Assembly (NCBI GenBank): GCA_964556225.1
Contig: CAZKVJ010000001.1
Coordinates: 62,001 to 126,000 of the forward strand
Length of the DNA stretch: 64,000 nt
Reading direction: 5' to 3'
DNA from: CAZKVJ01 sp964556225
GTDB taxonomy: Bacteria > Actinomycetota > Acidimicrobiia > Acidimicrobiales > Ilumatobacteraceae
Notes under the pieces: model-generated
Databases searched by the model: none
What the model saw: the letters and a program-made list of their open reading frames with translations, nothing else
Told to the model about the DNA's origin: nothing
Shown: one piece after another, positions 49,758 to 58,121 of the stretch
Layout: the number at the start of each line of letters is the position of its first letter
How positions within the stretch are numbered: the first letter of the stretch is position 1
Position numbers and translations under genes: made by a program

Positions 49758-49912
49758 CGTGACACCTCCTCCGTCTCGCACGAGCGTGACGGGGCGGAAC
49801 CTACCCGAGCGTCCGGAGGAAGTGGTGGCGTCGGGAGATCGGCCCATCTTCGTTTACACCGCCACCACCGGGTAAAGTGCGAGCACCACCGAACGACTGG
49901 AGTGCAACCCCC

Positions 49913-50158
49913 ATGAAGGTCTGGATCGACCAGGATCTCTGCACCGGAGACGGACTCTGCGAGGAGATCGCCCCTGACGTGTTCACGCTGCTCGACGATG
50001 GCCTGGCCTACGTGAAGGAGGGCGACAAGGTCTTCGCGACGGCCAAGGGCAACCCGCAGGGTGCCGACGGCATGGCGGCGATCCCCGACGGACAGCTCGA
50101 CGCCGTCATCGAAGCGGCCGAGGAGTGCCCTGGGGAGTGCATCTTCATCGAGCCCTGA
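49913..50158 (+). CDS. Small ferredoxin ([3Fe-4S] type)
   Basis: 81 aa. CTGDGLCEEIAPDVF gives Cys-x5-Cys, and EECPGECIFIEP gives the third cluster Cys before Pro, the pattern of cytochrome-P450-linked single-cluster ferredoxins. An extra Cys follows (PGEC). It is divergent from mpa, with TAAAGT-type -10 near 49873. The partner enzyme is not in the window. Confidence 0.88.
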   Translation: MKVWIDQDLCTGDGLCEEIAPDVFTLLDDGLAYVKEGDKVFATAKGNPQGADGMAAIPDGQLDAVIEAAEECPGECIFIEP

Positions 50159-50188
50159 GCACCCGCAAGGTCTCGCCGAGCACCTCGT

Positions 50189-50219
50189 CGAAGAAGGCGC
50201 CCGCCGGGCGCCTTCTTCG
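50189..50219. terminator. Bidirectional terminator palindrome
   Basis: Arms 50189-50203 and 50205-50219 are perfect 15-bp complements (core GGCGCCCG-C-CGGGCGCC). They lie between the stops of the convergent ferredoxin (50158) and trmI (50222) genes. Flanking AAGAAGG/CCTTCTT gives A- and T-rich outer stems, useful in both directions. Confidence 0.85.
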
Positions 50220-50221
50220 CG

Positions 50222-50992
50222 TCAGGCGCCCAGGTATCGGGCCGAGGTGAGAAAGCCGGTGTGGGCGACCATGCGGTGGTCCGGCCGCACCGACGTCCCC
50301 TCGATGTGCCAGGTCCGGTGGAGCACCTCGAGCGTGCGGGCACCGATCCAGCGCCGACCGGCGTCGAGCGCGCCCCGGGTCTGGGCGGCCTGGGTGATGC
50401 TGGGCGTGTAGGCGACGAGGATCCCGCCTGGGCGCAAGGCCGCTTCGGCGTGGGGGACGACCCGCCACGGCTCGGGCAGGTCGAGCACGACGCGGTCGAA
50501 CTCGCAGGCATCGATGCCCTCGTAGCAGTCGCGCCGCTCGACATGGTAGCGAGCGAGTGCCGCCTCGCCGAGGAACGACCGCACGTTGGCCTGCGCCCGG
50601 TTGGCGAAGTCCTCGCGCAGCTCGTACCCGATGATGTCGGCGCCCCAGCGCAGCATCGTCATCGACAGCGCACCCGAGCCGACGCCGGACTCGAGCACGC
50701 GCACGCCGGGGCCGATGTCGGCCATCATGCAGATCGGTGCCAGGTCCTTGGGGTAGATCACCTGTGCCCCGCGAGGCATCTCGACCACGAAGTCCTCGAG
50801 GGTGGGTCGCAGCACGGTGTAGACGGCGCCCCTGGTGGAGCGCAGCACCACCCCCTCGGCGCGCCCGACGATGTCGGCATGGGGCACGTAGCCGGCGTGG
50901 CTGTGGAACTCTCCCCCCTCGACCAGCGTCACCAGGTAGCGGCGCCGCTTGGCGTCGAGCAGCAGCACCTTGTCGCCGTAGGTGAAGCTCAT
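50222..50992 (-). CDS. trmI: tRNA (adenine-58-N1)-methyltransferase TrmI
   Basis: 256 aa. N-terminal beta domain (FTYGDKVLLLDAKRRRYLVT), linking FEMPRGAQ-like VVEMPRGAQVIYPKDLAPI, SAM motif VLESGVGSGALSMTML and DLPEPWRVVPHAEAAL. It methylates A58 in the T loop of tRNA. It is also trmI that follows the mpa-dop region in mycobacteria. The ATG overlaps the ttuA-like stop (ATGA). Confidence 0.93.
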   Translation of the reverse strand: MSFTYGDKVLLLDAKRRRYLVTLVEGGEFHSHAGYVPHADIVGRAEGVVLRSTRGAVYTVLRPTLEDFVVEMPRGAQVIYPKDLAPICMMADIGPGVRVLESGVGSGALSMTMLRWGADIIGYELREDFANRAQANVRSFLGEAALARYHVERRDCYEGIDACEFDRVVLDLPEPWRVVPHAEAALRPGGILVAYTPSITQAAQTRGALDAGRRWIGARTLEVLHRTWHIEGTSVRPDHRMVAHTGFLTSARYLGA

Positions 50993-51891
50993 CGGGCGGC
51001 CCGTTCGACGAGGCGGCAGAACGCGCACACCGCTGCCGTCGTGGGCGCGCCGCAGCGCTCGCACTCCCCCAGCGCACCCTGGTCGGCGACGCTCCACCCG
51101 GTCAGCAGCGGCGCCATCCGCTCGAGGAAGCCGAGATAGAAGGTGGCCTTGGTCCCGGGCGAGGTCGCCTCGATGGTGTTGAGGGCGGCCTTGTAGCCGA
51201 GATGCCGGTTGCCGGCCGCCATGGGACACTCCTCGACCAGGTAGTCGATGCCCCGCAGGATGCACCACGCCGCCGTCTCGCGCTCGCTGAGGCGCACGAG
51301 CGGCTTGGCCTTGCGCGGGAACCCGGGCCGGGCCGGGAGCACCGGCAGCTGACGGGCGAGGTACTCGACGTCCCATCGCAGCACGTTGCCGAACAGCACC
51401 GCGGCCTCGTCGTCGAGGTTGTGGCCGGTCACCAGCACGTCGTATCCGCCGTCGACCGCGACACGGTCGAACACGTGACGCTTGGCGGTGCCGCACGCCG
51501 AGCAGGGCACCCGCCGGGTGATGGCCGCTGCGGTCGGCACGTCGAAGCCGTGGTCGTCGGGCAACGACACCTCGTGCAGGGTCAGGCCCCGGGTGGTGGC
51601 GAAGGCGCGGGCGTGCTCGGCCGAGACGTCGCTGTACTCGCCGATGCCCAGCCCCACGTACAGCCCGTCGGCCGCGTACCCCAGCTCGGCCAGCAGGTCC
51701 CAGACCGCCAGGCTGTCCTTGCCGCCGGACACGGCCACGAGGACCCGGTCCCCCGGCGCCAGCATGGCGAACTGCTCGATCGCCTTGGTCACCTGGCGCC
51801 GGCACAGCTCGAAGAAGTGCTCGGCGCAGAAGTTGGCGTTGTGCCGAGGAAGGTCGATGACGGCCGGCCCGGAGCACGTGCGGCACTTCAC
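50989..51891 (-). CDS. TtuA/Ncs6-type tRNA 2-thiolation enzyme
   Basis: 300 aa. N-terminal zinc finger CRTC with FCAEH (Cys3, Cys6, Cys22, His25), PP-loop SGGKDS (55-60) for tRNA adenylation, Cys pair VPCSACG, and a C-terminal zinc site CERCG with CAFC. This layout is TtuA/CTU1, which makes 2-thiouridine in tRNA. The GTG at 51891 is preferred because GGGGGG is well placed before it; GTG 51900 overlaps the upstream stop. Partner ubiquitin-like gene is directly upstream. Confidence 0.88.
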   Translation of the reverse strand: MKCRTCSGPAVIDLPRHNANFCAEHFFELCRRQVTKAIEQFAMLAPGDRVLVAVSGGKDSLAVWDLLAELGYAADGLYVGLGIGEYSDVSAEHARAFATTRGLTLHEVSLPDDHGFDVPTAAAITRRVPCSACGTAKRHVFDRVAVDGGYDVLVTGHNLDDEAAVLFGNVLRWDVEYLARQLPVLPARPGFPRKAKPLVRLSERETAAWCILRGIDYLVEECPMAAGNRHLGYKAALNTIEATSPGTKATFYLGFLERMAPLLTGWSVADQGALGECERCGAPTTAAVCAFCRLVERAAR

Positions 51892-51893
51892 CG

Positions 51894-52091
51894 TCAGCAC
51901 CCCCCGGAGATGACCGGGCGCACCTCGACCTCGGCGTCGTCCGGGAGCAGCGCGTCGCCCGGCACCAGGGTGCCGTCGCAGATCACGAGGTGTGACTCGC
52001 GGGGCAGGCCGAGCTGCTCGAGCAGGGCGTGCACCCGGCGAGGCCCGTCGAGATCGATCTCGCGTCGAGGGTTGCGCAGCAGCACCTTCAT
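51894..52091 (-). CDS. ThiS/MoaD/TtuB-like sulfur-carrier protein with GGC end
   Basis: 65 aa beta-grasp protein. It opens MKVLLRNPRREIDLDGPRRV and ends VEVRPVISGGC. Sulfur carriers of this type end in Gly-Gly, which is thiocarboxylated; here a Cys follows the two Gly before the stop. It stands right before the TtuA-like gene, so it is the likely sulfur donor. The extra Cys may need trimming or may carry sulfur itself. Confidence 0.82.
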   Translation of the reverse strand: MKVLLRNPRREIDLDGPRRVHALLEQLGLPRESHLVICDGTLVPGDALLPDDAEVEVRPVISGGC

Positions 52092-52110
52092 GGGCTGCCC
52101 ATTCTGCCGC

Positions 52111-52380
52111 TCAGCCTCGGCGGGAGCGACGCTTCTCGGCCGGGATCGTCGTGATCGACAGGTGCTCCCCGGGTCGGAGGATCTCGACGACCTCCGGCTT
52201 CGTGCTCTTGCCGAACAGGCGTCGAGCGAGACGGGCCGTGCGCATGATCTGGCTGTAGTACACCCACTGCCGGCTGGTCAGCGGCAAGGACCGGTACAAG
52301 ATGGCCTTGGGCGTGTAGCGGTACGGTCCGGTGCCGCCGTAGACCCGCTTCGAGCGGGGGCGCTTCGACGAGCGGGCCAC
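52111..52380 (-). CDS. Small basic hypothetical protein
   Basis: 89 aa, strongly basic at both ends (MARSSKRPRSKRVYGGTG and PAEKRRSRRG). The middle (LTSRQWVYYSQIMRTARLAR) is a helix and LRPGEHLSITTIP a strand pair. It has no Cys and no membrane segment. Nucleic-acid or ribosome binding is possible. The family was not recognised. It lies 4 bases after the small membrane gene at 52385. Confidence 0.6.
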   Translation of the reverse strand: MARSSKRPRSKRVYGGTGPYRYTPKAILYRSLPLTSRQWVYYSQIMRTARLARRLFGKSTKPEVVEILRPGEHLSITTIPAEKRRSRRG

Positions 52381-52384
52381 CGGT

Positions 52385-52597
52385 TCAGATCCTGCGGATC
52401 TCGACGACGGTGCGCTTCTTGTTCCCGCTGCGCTTGCCGAGCAGGAAGAACACGATCAGCAAGATGATGGTCAGTGCGACTGCGCCCTGGATCAGCGTCG
52501 GCTTGCGGGCCTCGGTGGCCGACTGCATCTGGCCCTGGAGTGCCTGCAGCCGGGCCTCGATGTCGTCTCGGGTGATCTTCGACTGGGCGGTCGCCAT
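52385..52597 (-). CDS. Small single-helix membrane protein (DUF3618-like)
   Basis: 70 aa. A soluble helix (KITRDDIEARLQALQGQMQ) precedes one membrane helix (LIQGAVALTIILLIVFFLLG) and a basic end (KRSGNKKRTVVEIRRI). It resembles DUF3618 proteins often paired with phage-holin-family proteins, and the gene upstream is such a protein with a TGATG overlap. Role: probably envelope-related. Confidence 0.65.
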   Translation of the reverse strand: MATAQSKITRDDIEARLQALQGQMQSATEARKPTLIQGAVALTIILLIVFFLLGKRSGNKKRTVVEIRRI

Positions 52598-52998
52598 CAG
52601 CGCGGCTCCTTGGCGAGCGTGGACTTCTTGACCCGACTGAGCGAGATCGCGATGACGATCAGGCTGATGACGAGCACGATCGTGTACGGGACCCATGACC
52701 AGGCACCGTCGAAAACGTCGCCGGTCTCGGTCTGGAGCAGGCGGAGCAGAGCCAGGAGCACGAGTGAGAGGCCCAGGCCCAGCAGCAGTGCCCCGAGCGC
52801 ACCGAGGCCGATCCAGCGTCCGGCGTTGCGCAGCGGGCCGACGGTCTCCTGGACCGCGTAGGCCTTGACCATGTCGACCAGCTCGGTCACCTCGGCCTTG
52901 GGGTTCGAGGGACGACGCGTGCGCTGCTCGGCTGGGACACTGGCCGTGAGCGGTCTCGCCGCCGTGTCCCGATCGGCGCCCGGCTGGGGATCCACCAT
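52597..52998 (-). CDS. Phage holin family-like membrane protein (Acr/holin superfamily)
   Basis: 133 aa. Disordered Arg/Pro-rich start, an amphipathic helix (EVTELVDMVKAYAVQETVGP) and two membrane helices (about 62-85 and 102-124). The layout matches actinobacterial PF07332-like proteins, which are chromosomal and not proof of a prophage. The ATG at 52998 is chosen over a longer start at 53016. Confidence 0.65.
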   Translation of the reverse strand: MVDPQPGADRDTAARPLTASVPAEQRTRRPSNPKAEVTELVDMVKAYAVQETVGPLRNAGRWIGLGALGALLLGLGLSLVLLALLRLLQTETGDVFDGAWSWVPYTIVLVISLIVIAISLSRVKKSTLAKEPR

Positions 52999-53043
52999 GG
53001 CCGCTCTGTCTAGCACGCTGGACCGACGCCGGCCGGATGCTGG

Positions 53044-53703
53044 TCACGGACCCGGGTCGGTGAAGGGCTCGTCGGGTTGGTCGGCGGTCGCCAGACGGAA
53101 GGCCAGCACCTCCTCGACGCCGTCGAGCAGCTCGGAGAGCAGCGCGAGGCGGGCCTCGGGTCCCGGGGCGGCGAGGAGCCGCTGGCGGTCGGCCGGGCCG
53201 AGGGGTGCCATGCCGCTCAGGTGGTACGTGGCGAGCAGTGGGTCGTCGCCGAGGTGTGCCTCGACGTCGGCGACGGAGTCGCCGAGCTCGACGGCGAGGG
53301 CGAGGACGCGCCGCAGCCGGGCGGCGACCTCGTGGACGCGAGCGTGCAGGTCGGGCTCGTCCGGTTGCTCGTCGAGCCACACCTCGACATCGGCGAGCGG
53401 GTACGGGTCATCGGGCAGCCAGGCGAGGACCCGCACCCGCTGGGTGCCCACCACGACGAGGGCATAGCGGCCGTCGGCCATCTGGGCCACCTGGAGCATG
53501 CGGGCGATCGTGCCGACCCCGGTGCGCTGGTCGCCGCCGCCGACCTCGCTCCCCCGCTCGATGAGCACGACGCCGAACTCGTGGGCGTCGTGCTCGAGGG
53601 CGTCCTCGACGAGGTGCCGGTACCGGGGCTCGAACACGTGCAGCGGGAGCAGCCCGCCCGGCAGCAGCACGGTCCCGAGAGGGAACATCGGCATGACCGC
53701 CAC
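53044..53703 (-). CDS. LON N-terminal-domain protein
   Basis: 219 aa. It consists of a Lon substrate-binding (PUA-like) domain alone: MFPLGTVLLPGGLLPLHVFE, RYRHLVEDALEHDAHEFGVV, GTIARMLQVAQMADGRYALV. It has no ATPase or protease part. Such proteins are widespread and may serve as adaptors. It starts 9 bases after dacB. Confidence 0.88.
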   Translation of the reverse strand: MAVMPMFPLGTVLLPGGLLPLHVFEPRYRHLVEDALEHDAHEFGVVLIERGSEVGGGDQRTGVGTIARMLQVAQMADGRYALVVVGTQRVRVLAWLPDDPYPLADVEVWLDEQPDEPDLHARVHEVAARLRRVLALAVELGDSVADVEAHLGDDPLLATYHLSGMAPLGPADRQRLLAAPGPEARLALLSELLDGVEEVLAFRLATADQPDEPFTDPGP

Positions 53704-53712
53704 GACGGCAGC

Positions 53713-55137
53713 CTACGACCCGGCACCCGGCGCCAGCTCGGCCGACCCTGGTGCCGCCGGATAGGCCACGAACGCCCGCCCGAGGGCGTCGAAGATCTCG
53801 ACGCCTTGGGTGTTCGCGCTGCTGCCGTTCATGACGAGCGCAAAGCGGATGTCGGACACCCCGGCGTCCACACCGAGGTAGCCGCTGAAGGCCTTCACCC
53901 CGTTGAGCGTGCCCGTCTTGGCCCGCAGCGTGCCGTCGAGCGGGGTCCCTCGGAAGTACTGCTGCATCGTCCCGGTCTGGCCGGCCAGCGCCAGGCCGGT
54001 GCCGAACACGTCGTCGTGGACGTGGCGGGCCAGCACGGCAGCGAGCGCCGCACAGGTCAGGCGGTTCTCGCGGGACAAGCCGCTGCCATCGACGAGGGCG
54101 ACACCGTCGAGCGGGACGCCCCAACCCGCGAGCACGTCGCGCTCCACCTGCAGGCCGGCGTCGGTGCTGCCGCCGGTGCCGGCGACGACGCCGAGCTCCT
54201 TCACCAGCAGCTCGGCGGTGTTGTCGTCGCTGGTCGTGAGCATCTCGGCGACGACCTCGGACATCGGCGCCGATTGGACGCTGGCCAGCACGTCGAGCCC
54301 GGCCGGTGCCACGCCGTGGCCGGGCTCACCGGCGACCGTGATCCCCACGGCCTCGAGCAGCGCGGTCAGCTCGGCGGCCGCGCCGGCGGCCGGGTCCGCC
54401 GGCTTGATCGGCGTGCTCGACAGGCTGGCGTCGTTCACCATGAGGGCGCCGAGCGGACCAGCCTCGGTGCCCCGGATGCCGTCGCCCCACGACGGGATGT
54501 CGCGCACCGCGTCGTAGCGCGAGTCGTCGCCGATCACGGCGCCCTCGACCCGGGTGACGCCGGCGGCGACGAGCTGCTCCACCAACGACTCGAGCGGGGT
54601 GCGCGGCTCGGGCGGGTACTGCTGTGTGGCGGGATACGCCGGCACGGCGAGGAGCGGGTCGCCGCCGCCCACGAAGTACAGGTCCCCCTGGACGGCGCCG
54701 CCTGCGACCGTGCCCTGCAGGGTGGTGGTGAACCGGTGGTCCACGCCCAGCTGGTCCAAGGCGACGGCGCCGGTGACGAGCTTGAGGTTGCTGGCCGGGA
54801 TCACGGCGGTCGTGGCGCCGTCGGCGAGTGCCTCGCGCCCGTCGACGGTCACCACCAAGCAGCTGCTGTCGTCGACCCGATCGGCGAGCGGTTCGAGCTG
54901 GAACGTGAACGGACCGAGCGCCGTGTCGACGGCGAGCGTGGCCGGCGCACGGCGGACCGACAGCAGCGGGGCAGCCGGCTCGGCCACGGCCGGCGTGGTG
55001 GTGGCGCTCGCCTCGGCGACCTCGCCCTCATCGGCACGGGCGTCGGCGAGCCACCACGCCGCGCCGAGCAGGAGCGCCGGGATGGCCGCGACCACGACGA
55101 GGACGGCGACGGGGTGGAGGCGCCGGCGCGCCGCCAT
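53713..55137 (-). CDS. dacB: D-alanyl-D-alanine carboxypeptidase/endopeptidase (PBP4 family)
   Basis: 474 aa. N-terminal membrane anchor (VAVLVVVAAIPALLLGAAWW), then catalytic SxxK in IPASNLKL, the second motif appearing as TTSDDNTAELLVKEL, and KTG in RAKTGTLNGV. It trims peptidoglycan in the periplasm-like space. The second motif has an extra residue relative to a plain SDN, which may be a family variant. TGATG overlap with the upstream synthetase gene. Confidence 0.9.
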   Translation of the reverse strand: MAARRRLHPVAVLVVVAAIPALLLGAAWWLADARADEGEVAEASATTTPAVAEPAAPLLSVRRAPATLAVDTALGPFTFQLEPLADRVDDSSCLVVTVDGREALADGATTAVIPASNLKLVTGAVALDQLGVDHRFTTTLQGTVAGGAVQGDLYFVGGGDPLLAVPAYPATQQYPPEPRTPLESLVEQLVAAGVTRVEGAVIGDDSRYDAVRDIPSWGDGIRGTEAGPLGALMVNDASLSSTPIKPADPAAGAAAELTALLEAVGITVAGEPGHGVAPAGLDVLASVQSAPMSEVVAEMLTTSDDNTAELLVKELGVVAGTGGSTDAGLQVERDVLAGWGVPLDGVALVDGSGLSRENRLTCAALAAVLARHVHDDVFGTGLALAGQTGTMQQYFRGTPLDGTLRAKTGTLNGVKAFSGYLGVDAGVSDIRFALVMNGSSANTQGVEIFDALGRAFVAYPAAPGSAELAPGAGS

Positions 55138-57299
55138 CAGGACCAGCCGCGCCGCTGGCGAGCGCGCGCATCGCGGTAGAGGTGGCCGAGGGCCGTCACG
55201 GCGCGGTTGGCGCTCGGGTAGCAGAGGCGGCCGCTGGCCCGCACGGCCGCCGGGCCGGCGTTGGCCGGATCGGCGACGGCGAGCTCCGTGGCCGTGAGGA
55301 TGGGCTTGCCGGTCTCGTCCGCCAGCGCCGCCGCCGCCTCGGCGAAGCGGGCGTCCTGGCGCTCGTGATAGGCGACGATGCGCTCGAGCCCGTGATCGGG
55401 GAAGAAGGGCCCGTCGCGCATCAGGCGCGCCTGGTTCGACTGGATGCCCAAGCCGAGGTAGATCATCGAATGCACGTCCGGGTGGCGGGCGATGAGCCCC
55501 ATCACCTCGGGGATCGTGTCTCGGGTCTCGCCGCCAGCGCAGTCCACCGGGTTCGAGCGGCTCCACCGCGGCGGCAACAGCTCGTCGATGCTCGCCCGGA
55601 GGTCGTCGGGCAACGGCATCAGCTGCAGCACGCCGTCACGGGTCAGGGCGTCGGCGGTGACCACCCCCCATCCACCGGCGGTGGTGAGGACGACGACGTT
55701 CGGCCCGGCCGGCCGGGGCTGGGTGGCGAAGGTGGCAGCGACCTCGAACGCCTCCTCGATGGTGGCGGCGCGAACGACGCCTGCCTGGCGAAGGGCACCG
55801 TCGAACACCGCGTCGTTGGCGGCCAGCGCCCCGGTGTGGCTGGCGGCGGCCCGCGCCCCGCCCGCGGTTGCGCCCCCCTTCACGAGCACGAGCGGCTTGC
55901 GCCGGGCCACGCTCGCCAGACGCTCCAGCAGCCCCCGGCCGTCGACGATCCCCTCGAGATAGGCGAGCGAGACGGCGGTGTCGGGGTCGTCGGCGAACCA
56001 GTCGAGGTAGTCCGCCACGCTGACCGCCGCGGCGTTGCCGGCCGACACGGCCCGGCTGATGCCGACACCGGTCTGGCGGGCGTAGTTCATGAAGCTCGAC
56101 ACGAAGTTGCCGCTCTGGCTGGCCACGGCGATGCGCCCCGGCGGCGGGTAGGGGGCCACGATCTGGGCGCACATCGACGCCGGAGTGCTCACCACGCCCT
56201 GGCCGTTGGGCCCGGCCAGCAGGATCCCGAGCTCGTCGGCCAGGGCGACGAGCGCCGCCTCAGCCCGGCGGCCCTCGTCGTCGGCTTCGCCGTAGCCGGC
56301 GGACGTGAGGAACGCCGCCCGCACGCCCTTTGCGGCGCACGCCCGCAGCAGGTCGGGGTTGGCGGAGGCCGGGGTGCACACGAACACCAGATCGGCGGCA
56401 CCGTCGGGCAGCTCGGCGATGTCGCGGACCGTCGTGACGCCGAGCACCTCCTCGCCGTGCAGGTTCGTGCCGTAGACGCCGCCTCGATATCCGGACGCGA
56501 GCAGGTTGTGCAGCGACACGAAGCCGAACTTGCCGGGATGGCTCGAAGCGCCGGCGACCACGATGCCGCGCGGCTCGAACAGCGCACGGAACGCCTCGTC
56601 CGTCGGGCGGGGTCGCGACGGTGCGGCCACGGCCTCGCCAGCCTCGGCCAGCTCGACCAGCGCGTCGACGGCCACCGGCACGCCGTCGGCTCGCACGATC
56701 AACGGGTTGACGTCGATGCTCGCGATGTCGGGCCGGGACACAGCGAGGTCGGCGAGCCCGATCAGCACGTCGATGACACGCTCGCGGTCGACGGCGGCCT
56801 CCCCCCGGAACGGCCCGAGCGCTCGTTGTGTCCGCAGGTCCTCGAGCATCTCGGCGGCGTCGAGTCGCGTCAGGGGGGCCGGCCGGAACACGACGTCGGC
56901 GAGCGCCTCGGCCAGCACGCCGCCCACGCCGAGCATCACGGTCGGGCCGAACTGCGGATCGCGCACCACGCCTGCGATGAGCTCGCGTACCCCGCCGATC
57001 ATGGGAGCGACGAGCAGCGAGACCTGGCCATCGTCGGGGGTCGCGGCGCCCAGCAGCTCGGCGGCCGCGGTGCGCACCGCCTCGCGGTCGCCGAGACGCA
57101 GCCGCACCAGACCCCGCTCGGTCTTGTGGGCGATCGTCGCACCGTTCAGCTTCACCACCACGGGGAACCCGATCGCGTCGGCGGCGTCGGCCGCAGCGTC
57201 GGCATCGGGGACCACGCGCTCGTCGGCGAGGGGCACGCCGTGGGCGCGCAGCAGGGCCTTCGAATCGGCTTCGGAGATGGTGCGCCCGGGGCTGCTCAT
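55137..57299 (-). CDS. Acyl-CoA synthetase (NDP-forming), ATP-grasp first
   Basis: 720 aa. ATP-grasp domain at residues about 5-235 (GFPVVVKLNGATIAHKTERG), CoA-binding Rossmann domain about 250-370 (GIVVAGASSHPGKFGFVSLH) and a succinyl-CoA-ligase-like part with GPNGQGVVSTPASM and the phospho-His site ASHTGALAANDAVF. Domain order is circularly permuted relative to AcdA-AcdB. The acyl substrate is unknown; acetate or a branched acid is possible. Confidence 0.87.
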   Translation of the reverse strand: MSSPGRTISEADSKALLRAHGVPLADERVVPDADAAADAADAIGFPVVVKLNGATIAHKTERGLVRLRLGDREAVRTAAAELLGAATPDDGQVSLLVAPMIGGVRELIAGVVRDPQFGPTVMLGVGGVLAEALADVVFRPAPLTRLDAAEMLEDLRTQRALGPFRGEAAVDRERVIDVLIGLADLAVSRPDIASIDVNPLIVRADGVPVAVDALVELAEAGEAVAAPSRPRPTDEAFRALFEPRGIVVAGASSHPGKFGFVSLHNLLASGYRGGVYGTNLHGEEVLGVTTVRDIAELPDGAADLVFVCTPASANPDLLRACAAKGVRAAFLTSAGYGEADDEGRRAEAALVALADELGILLAGPNGQGVVSTPASMCAQIVAPYPPPGRIAVASQSGNFVSSFMNYARQTGVGISRAVSAGNAAAVSVADYLDWFADDPDTAVSLAYLEGIVDGRGLLERLASVARRKPLVLVKGGATAGGARAAASHTGALAANDAVFDGALRQAGVVRAATIEEAFEVAATFATQPRPAGPNVVVLTTAGGWGVVTADALTRDGVLQLMPLPDDLRASIDELLPPRWSRSNPVDCAGGETRDTIPEVMGLIARHPDVHSMIYLGLGIQSNQARLMRDGPFFPDHGLERIVAYHERQDARFAEAAAALADETGKPILTATELAVADPANAGPAAVRASGRLCYPSANRAVTALGHLYRDARARQRRGWS

Positions 57300-57350
57300 C
57301 GAGCCCGTACGGTAGCCACGCACGGCGCGCCCGCCCCATCACCAGCGGCG

Positions 57351-57956
57351 TCAGGGGACGAGTGCGGCTCGGAAGAACGACACGACGTGGGTGAGGCGCG
57401 CGTCCAGCTGTTCGGCCGCCATCGGGTCGTCGTCCAAGAGGCCGCCGAGGAACGGTGAGTCGGAGAAGTAGCTCAGCAGCGCGCCGTAGCCGGTGAGCAG
57501 CAGCTGGGTCGGATCGTGGGCACGGAACGTCCCGGCGGCCATCTCACGGCGGAAGTAGTCGACGGCGAGGTCGAACATCGGGCGCAGCGCCGCGGCGAGA
57601 TCGATGCCGAGGTGGACGCCGCCGTCGATCGCCTCCCGCCGGACGAGACGCACGTAGTCGGGGTTCTCGGCGAAGAAGCGGAAGCCGGCGCCGAGGACCA
57701 GCTCGACCTTCTTCCACCCCTGCTCGTCGACGGTGATGGCGTCGCTGACCCGCTCGAACCAGTCGGACAGGAGTCGCTCGAACACCTCGCCGTAGAGGGC
57801 CTCCTTGGACGGGAAGTGGTGCAGCAGGCTGGGCCGGCGGATCCCGACCCCGGCGGCGATGTCGTTGAGGGACGTGCCCTCGTAGCCCGTCTCGGCGAAG
57901 CATCGCCGGGCCTCGGCCAGGATCGCAGCGCGCGTGGAGTGGGAATCGGTGGTCAT
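57351..57956 (-). CDS. TetR-family transcriptional regulator
   Basis: 201 aa. HTH: AAILAEARRCFAETGYEGTS, LNDIAAGVGIRRPSLLHHFP, SKEALYGEVFERLL. The C-terminal ligand domain is of the fatty-acyl or drug type (ERVSDAITVDEQGWKKVELV). The leader of the gene contains a G-quadruplex motif and the repeated palindrome (58007-58093). It probably controls the downstream acyl-CoA synthetase, 51 bases away. Confidence 0.88.
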   Translation of the reverse strand: MTTDSHSTRAAILAEARRCFAETGYEGTSLNDIAAGVGIRRPSLLHHFPSKEALYGEVFERLLSDWFERVSDAITVDEQGWKKVELVLGAGFRFFAENPDYVRLVRREAIDGGVHLGIDLAAALRPMFDLAVDYFRREMAAGTFRAHDPTQLLLTGYGALLSYFSDSPFLGGLLDDDPMAAEQLDARLTHVVSFFRAALVP

Positions 57957-58006
57957 GGGGCCACGCCGCATCGTAGCCAGCCCTCCCCGCCGACCCGGGA
58001 GGACCT

Positions 58007-58032
58007 CCCCCACCCCCCACCCCCCACCCCCC
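58007..58032 (-). repeat. (C6A)n tandem repeat; G-quadruplex motif on minus strand
   Basis: Four C tracts of 5, 6, 6 and 6 at 58007-58011, 58013-58018, 58020-58025 and 58027-58032 are separated by single A. On the minus strand this is four G tracts with one-base T loops, the most stable kind of parallel G-quadruplex sequence. It lies between tetR and the palindrome and would be in the tetR leader. The 7-bp unit can also slip in replication. Confidence 0.8.
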
Positions 58033-58046
58033 ACACACACCACCCG

Positions 58047-58093
58047 TTCTGGTCCCAGGAAGTAGCGCTCAGCGCTACTTCCTGGGACCAGAA
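58047..58093. repeat. Perfect 23-bp-arm palindrome (dispersed repeat, copy 2)
   Basis: Arms 58047-58069 and 58071-58093 pair exactly around C58070. Against copy 1 at 278-326, one G-C pair is changed to A-T on both arms, so pairing is kept; the centre base is also changed. It lies upstream of both the TetR gene and the plus-strand gene at 58122, so it is not a terminator for a nearby gene end. Confidence 0.85.
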
Positions 58094-58121
58094 ACCGGTC
58101 GTCGGTCGTAGAGTGCCGCGG

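Noticed and set aside
52385..52998. Holin-like pair as a prophage remnant
   Set aside because: These are common chromosomal actinobacterial membrane proteins; no other phage gene or attachment site is nearby.
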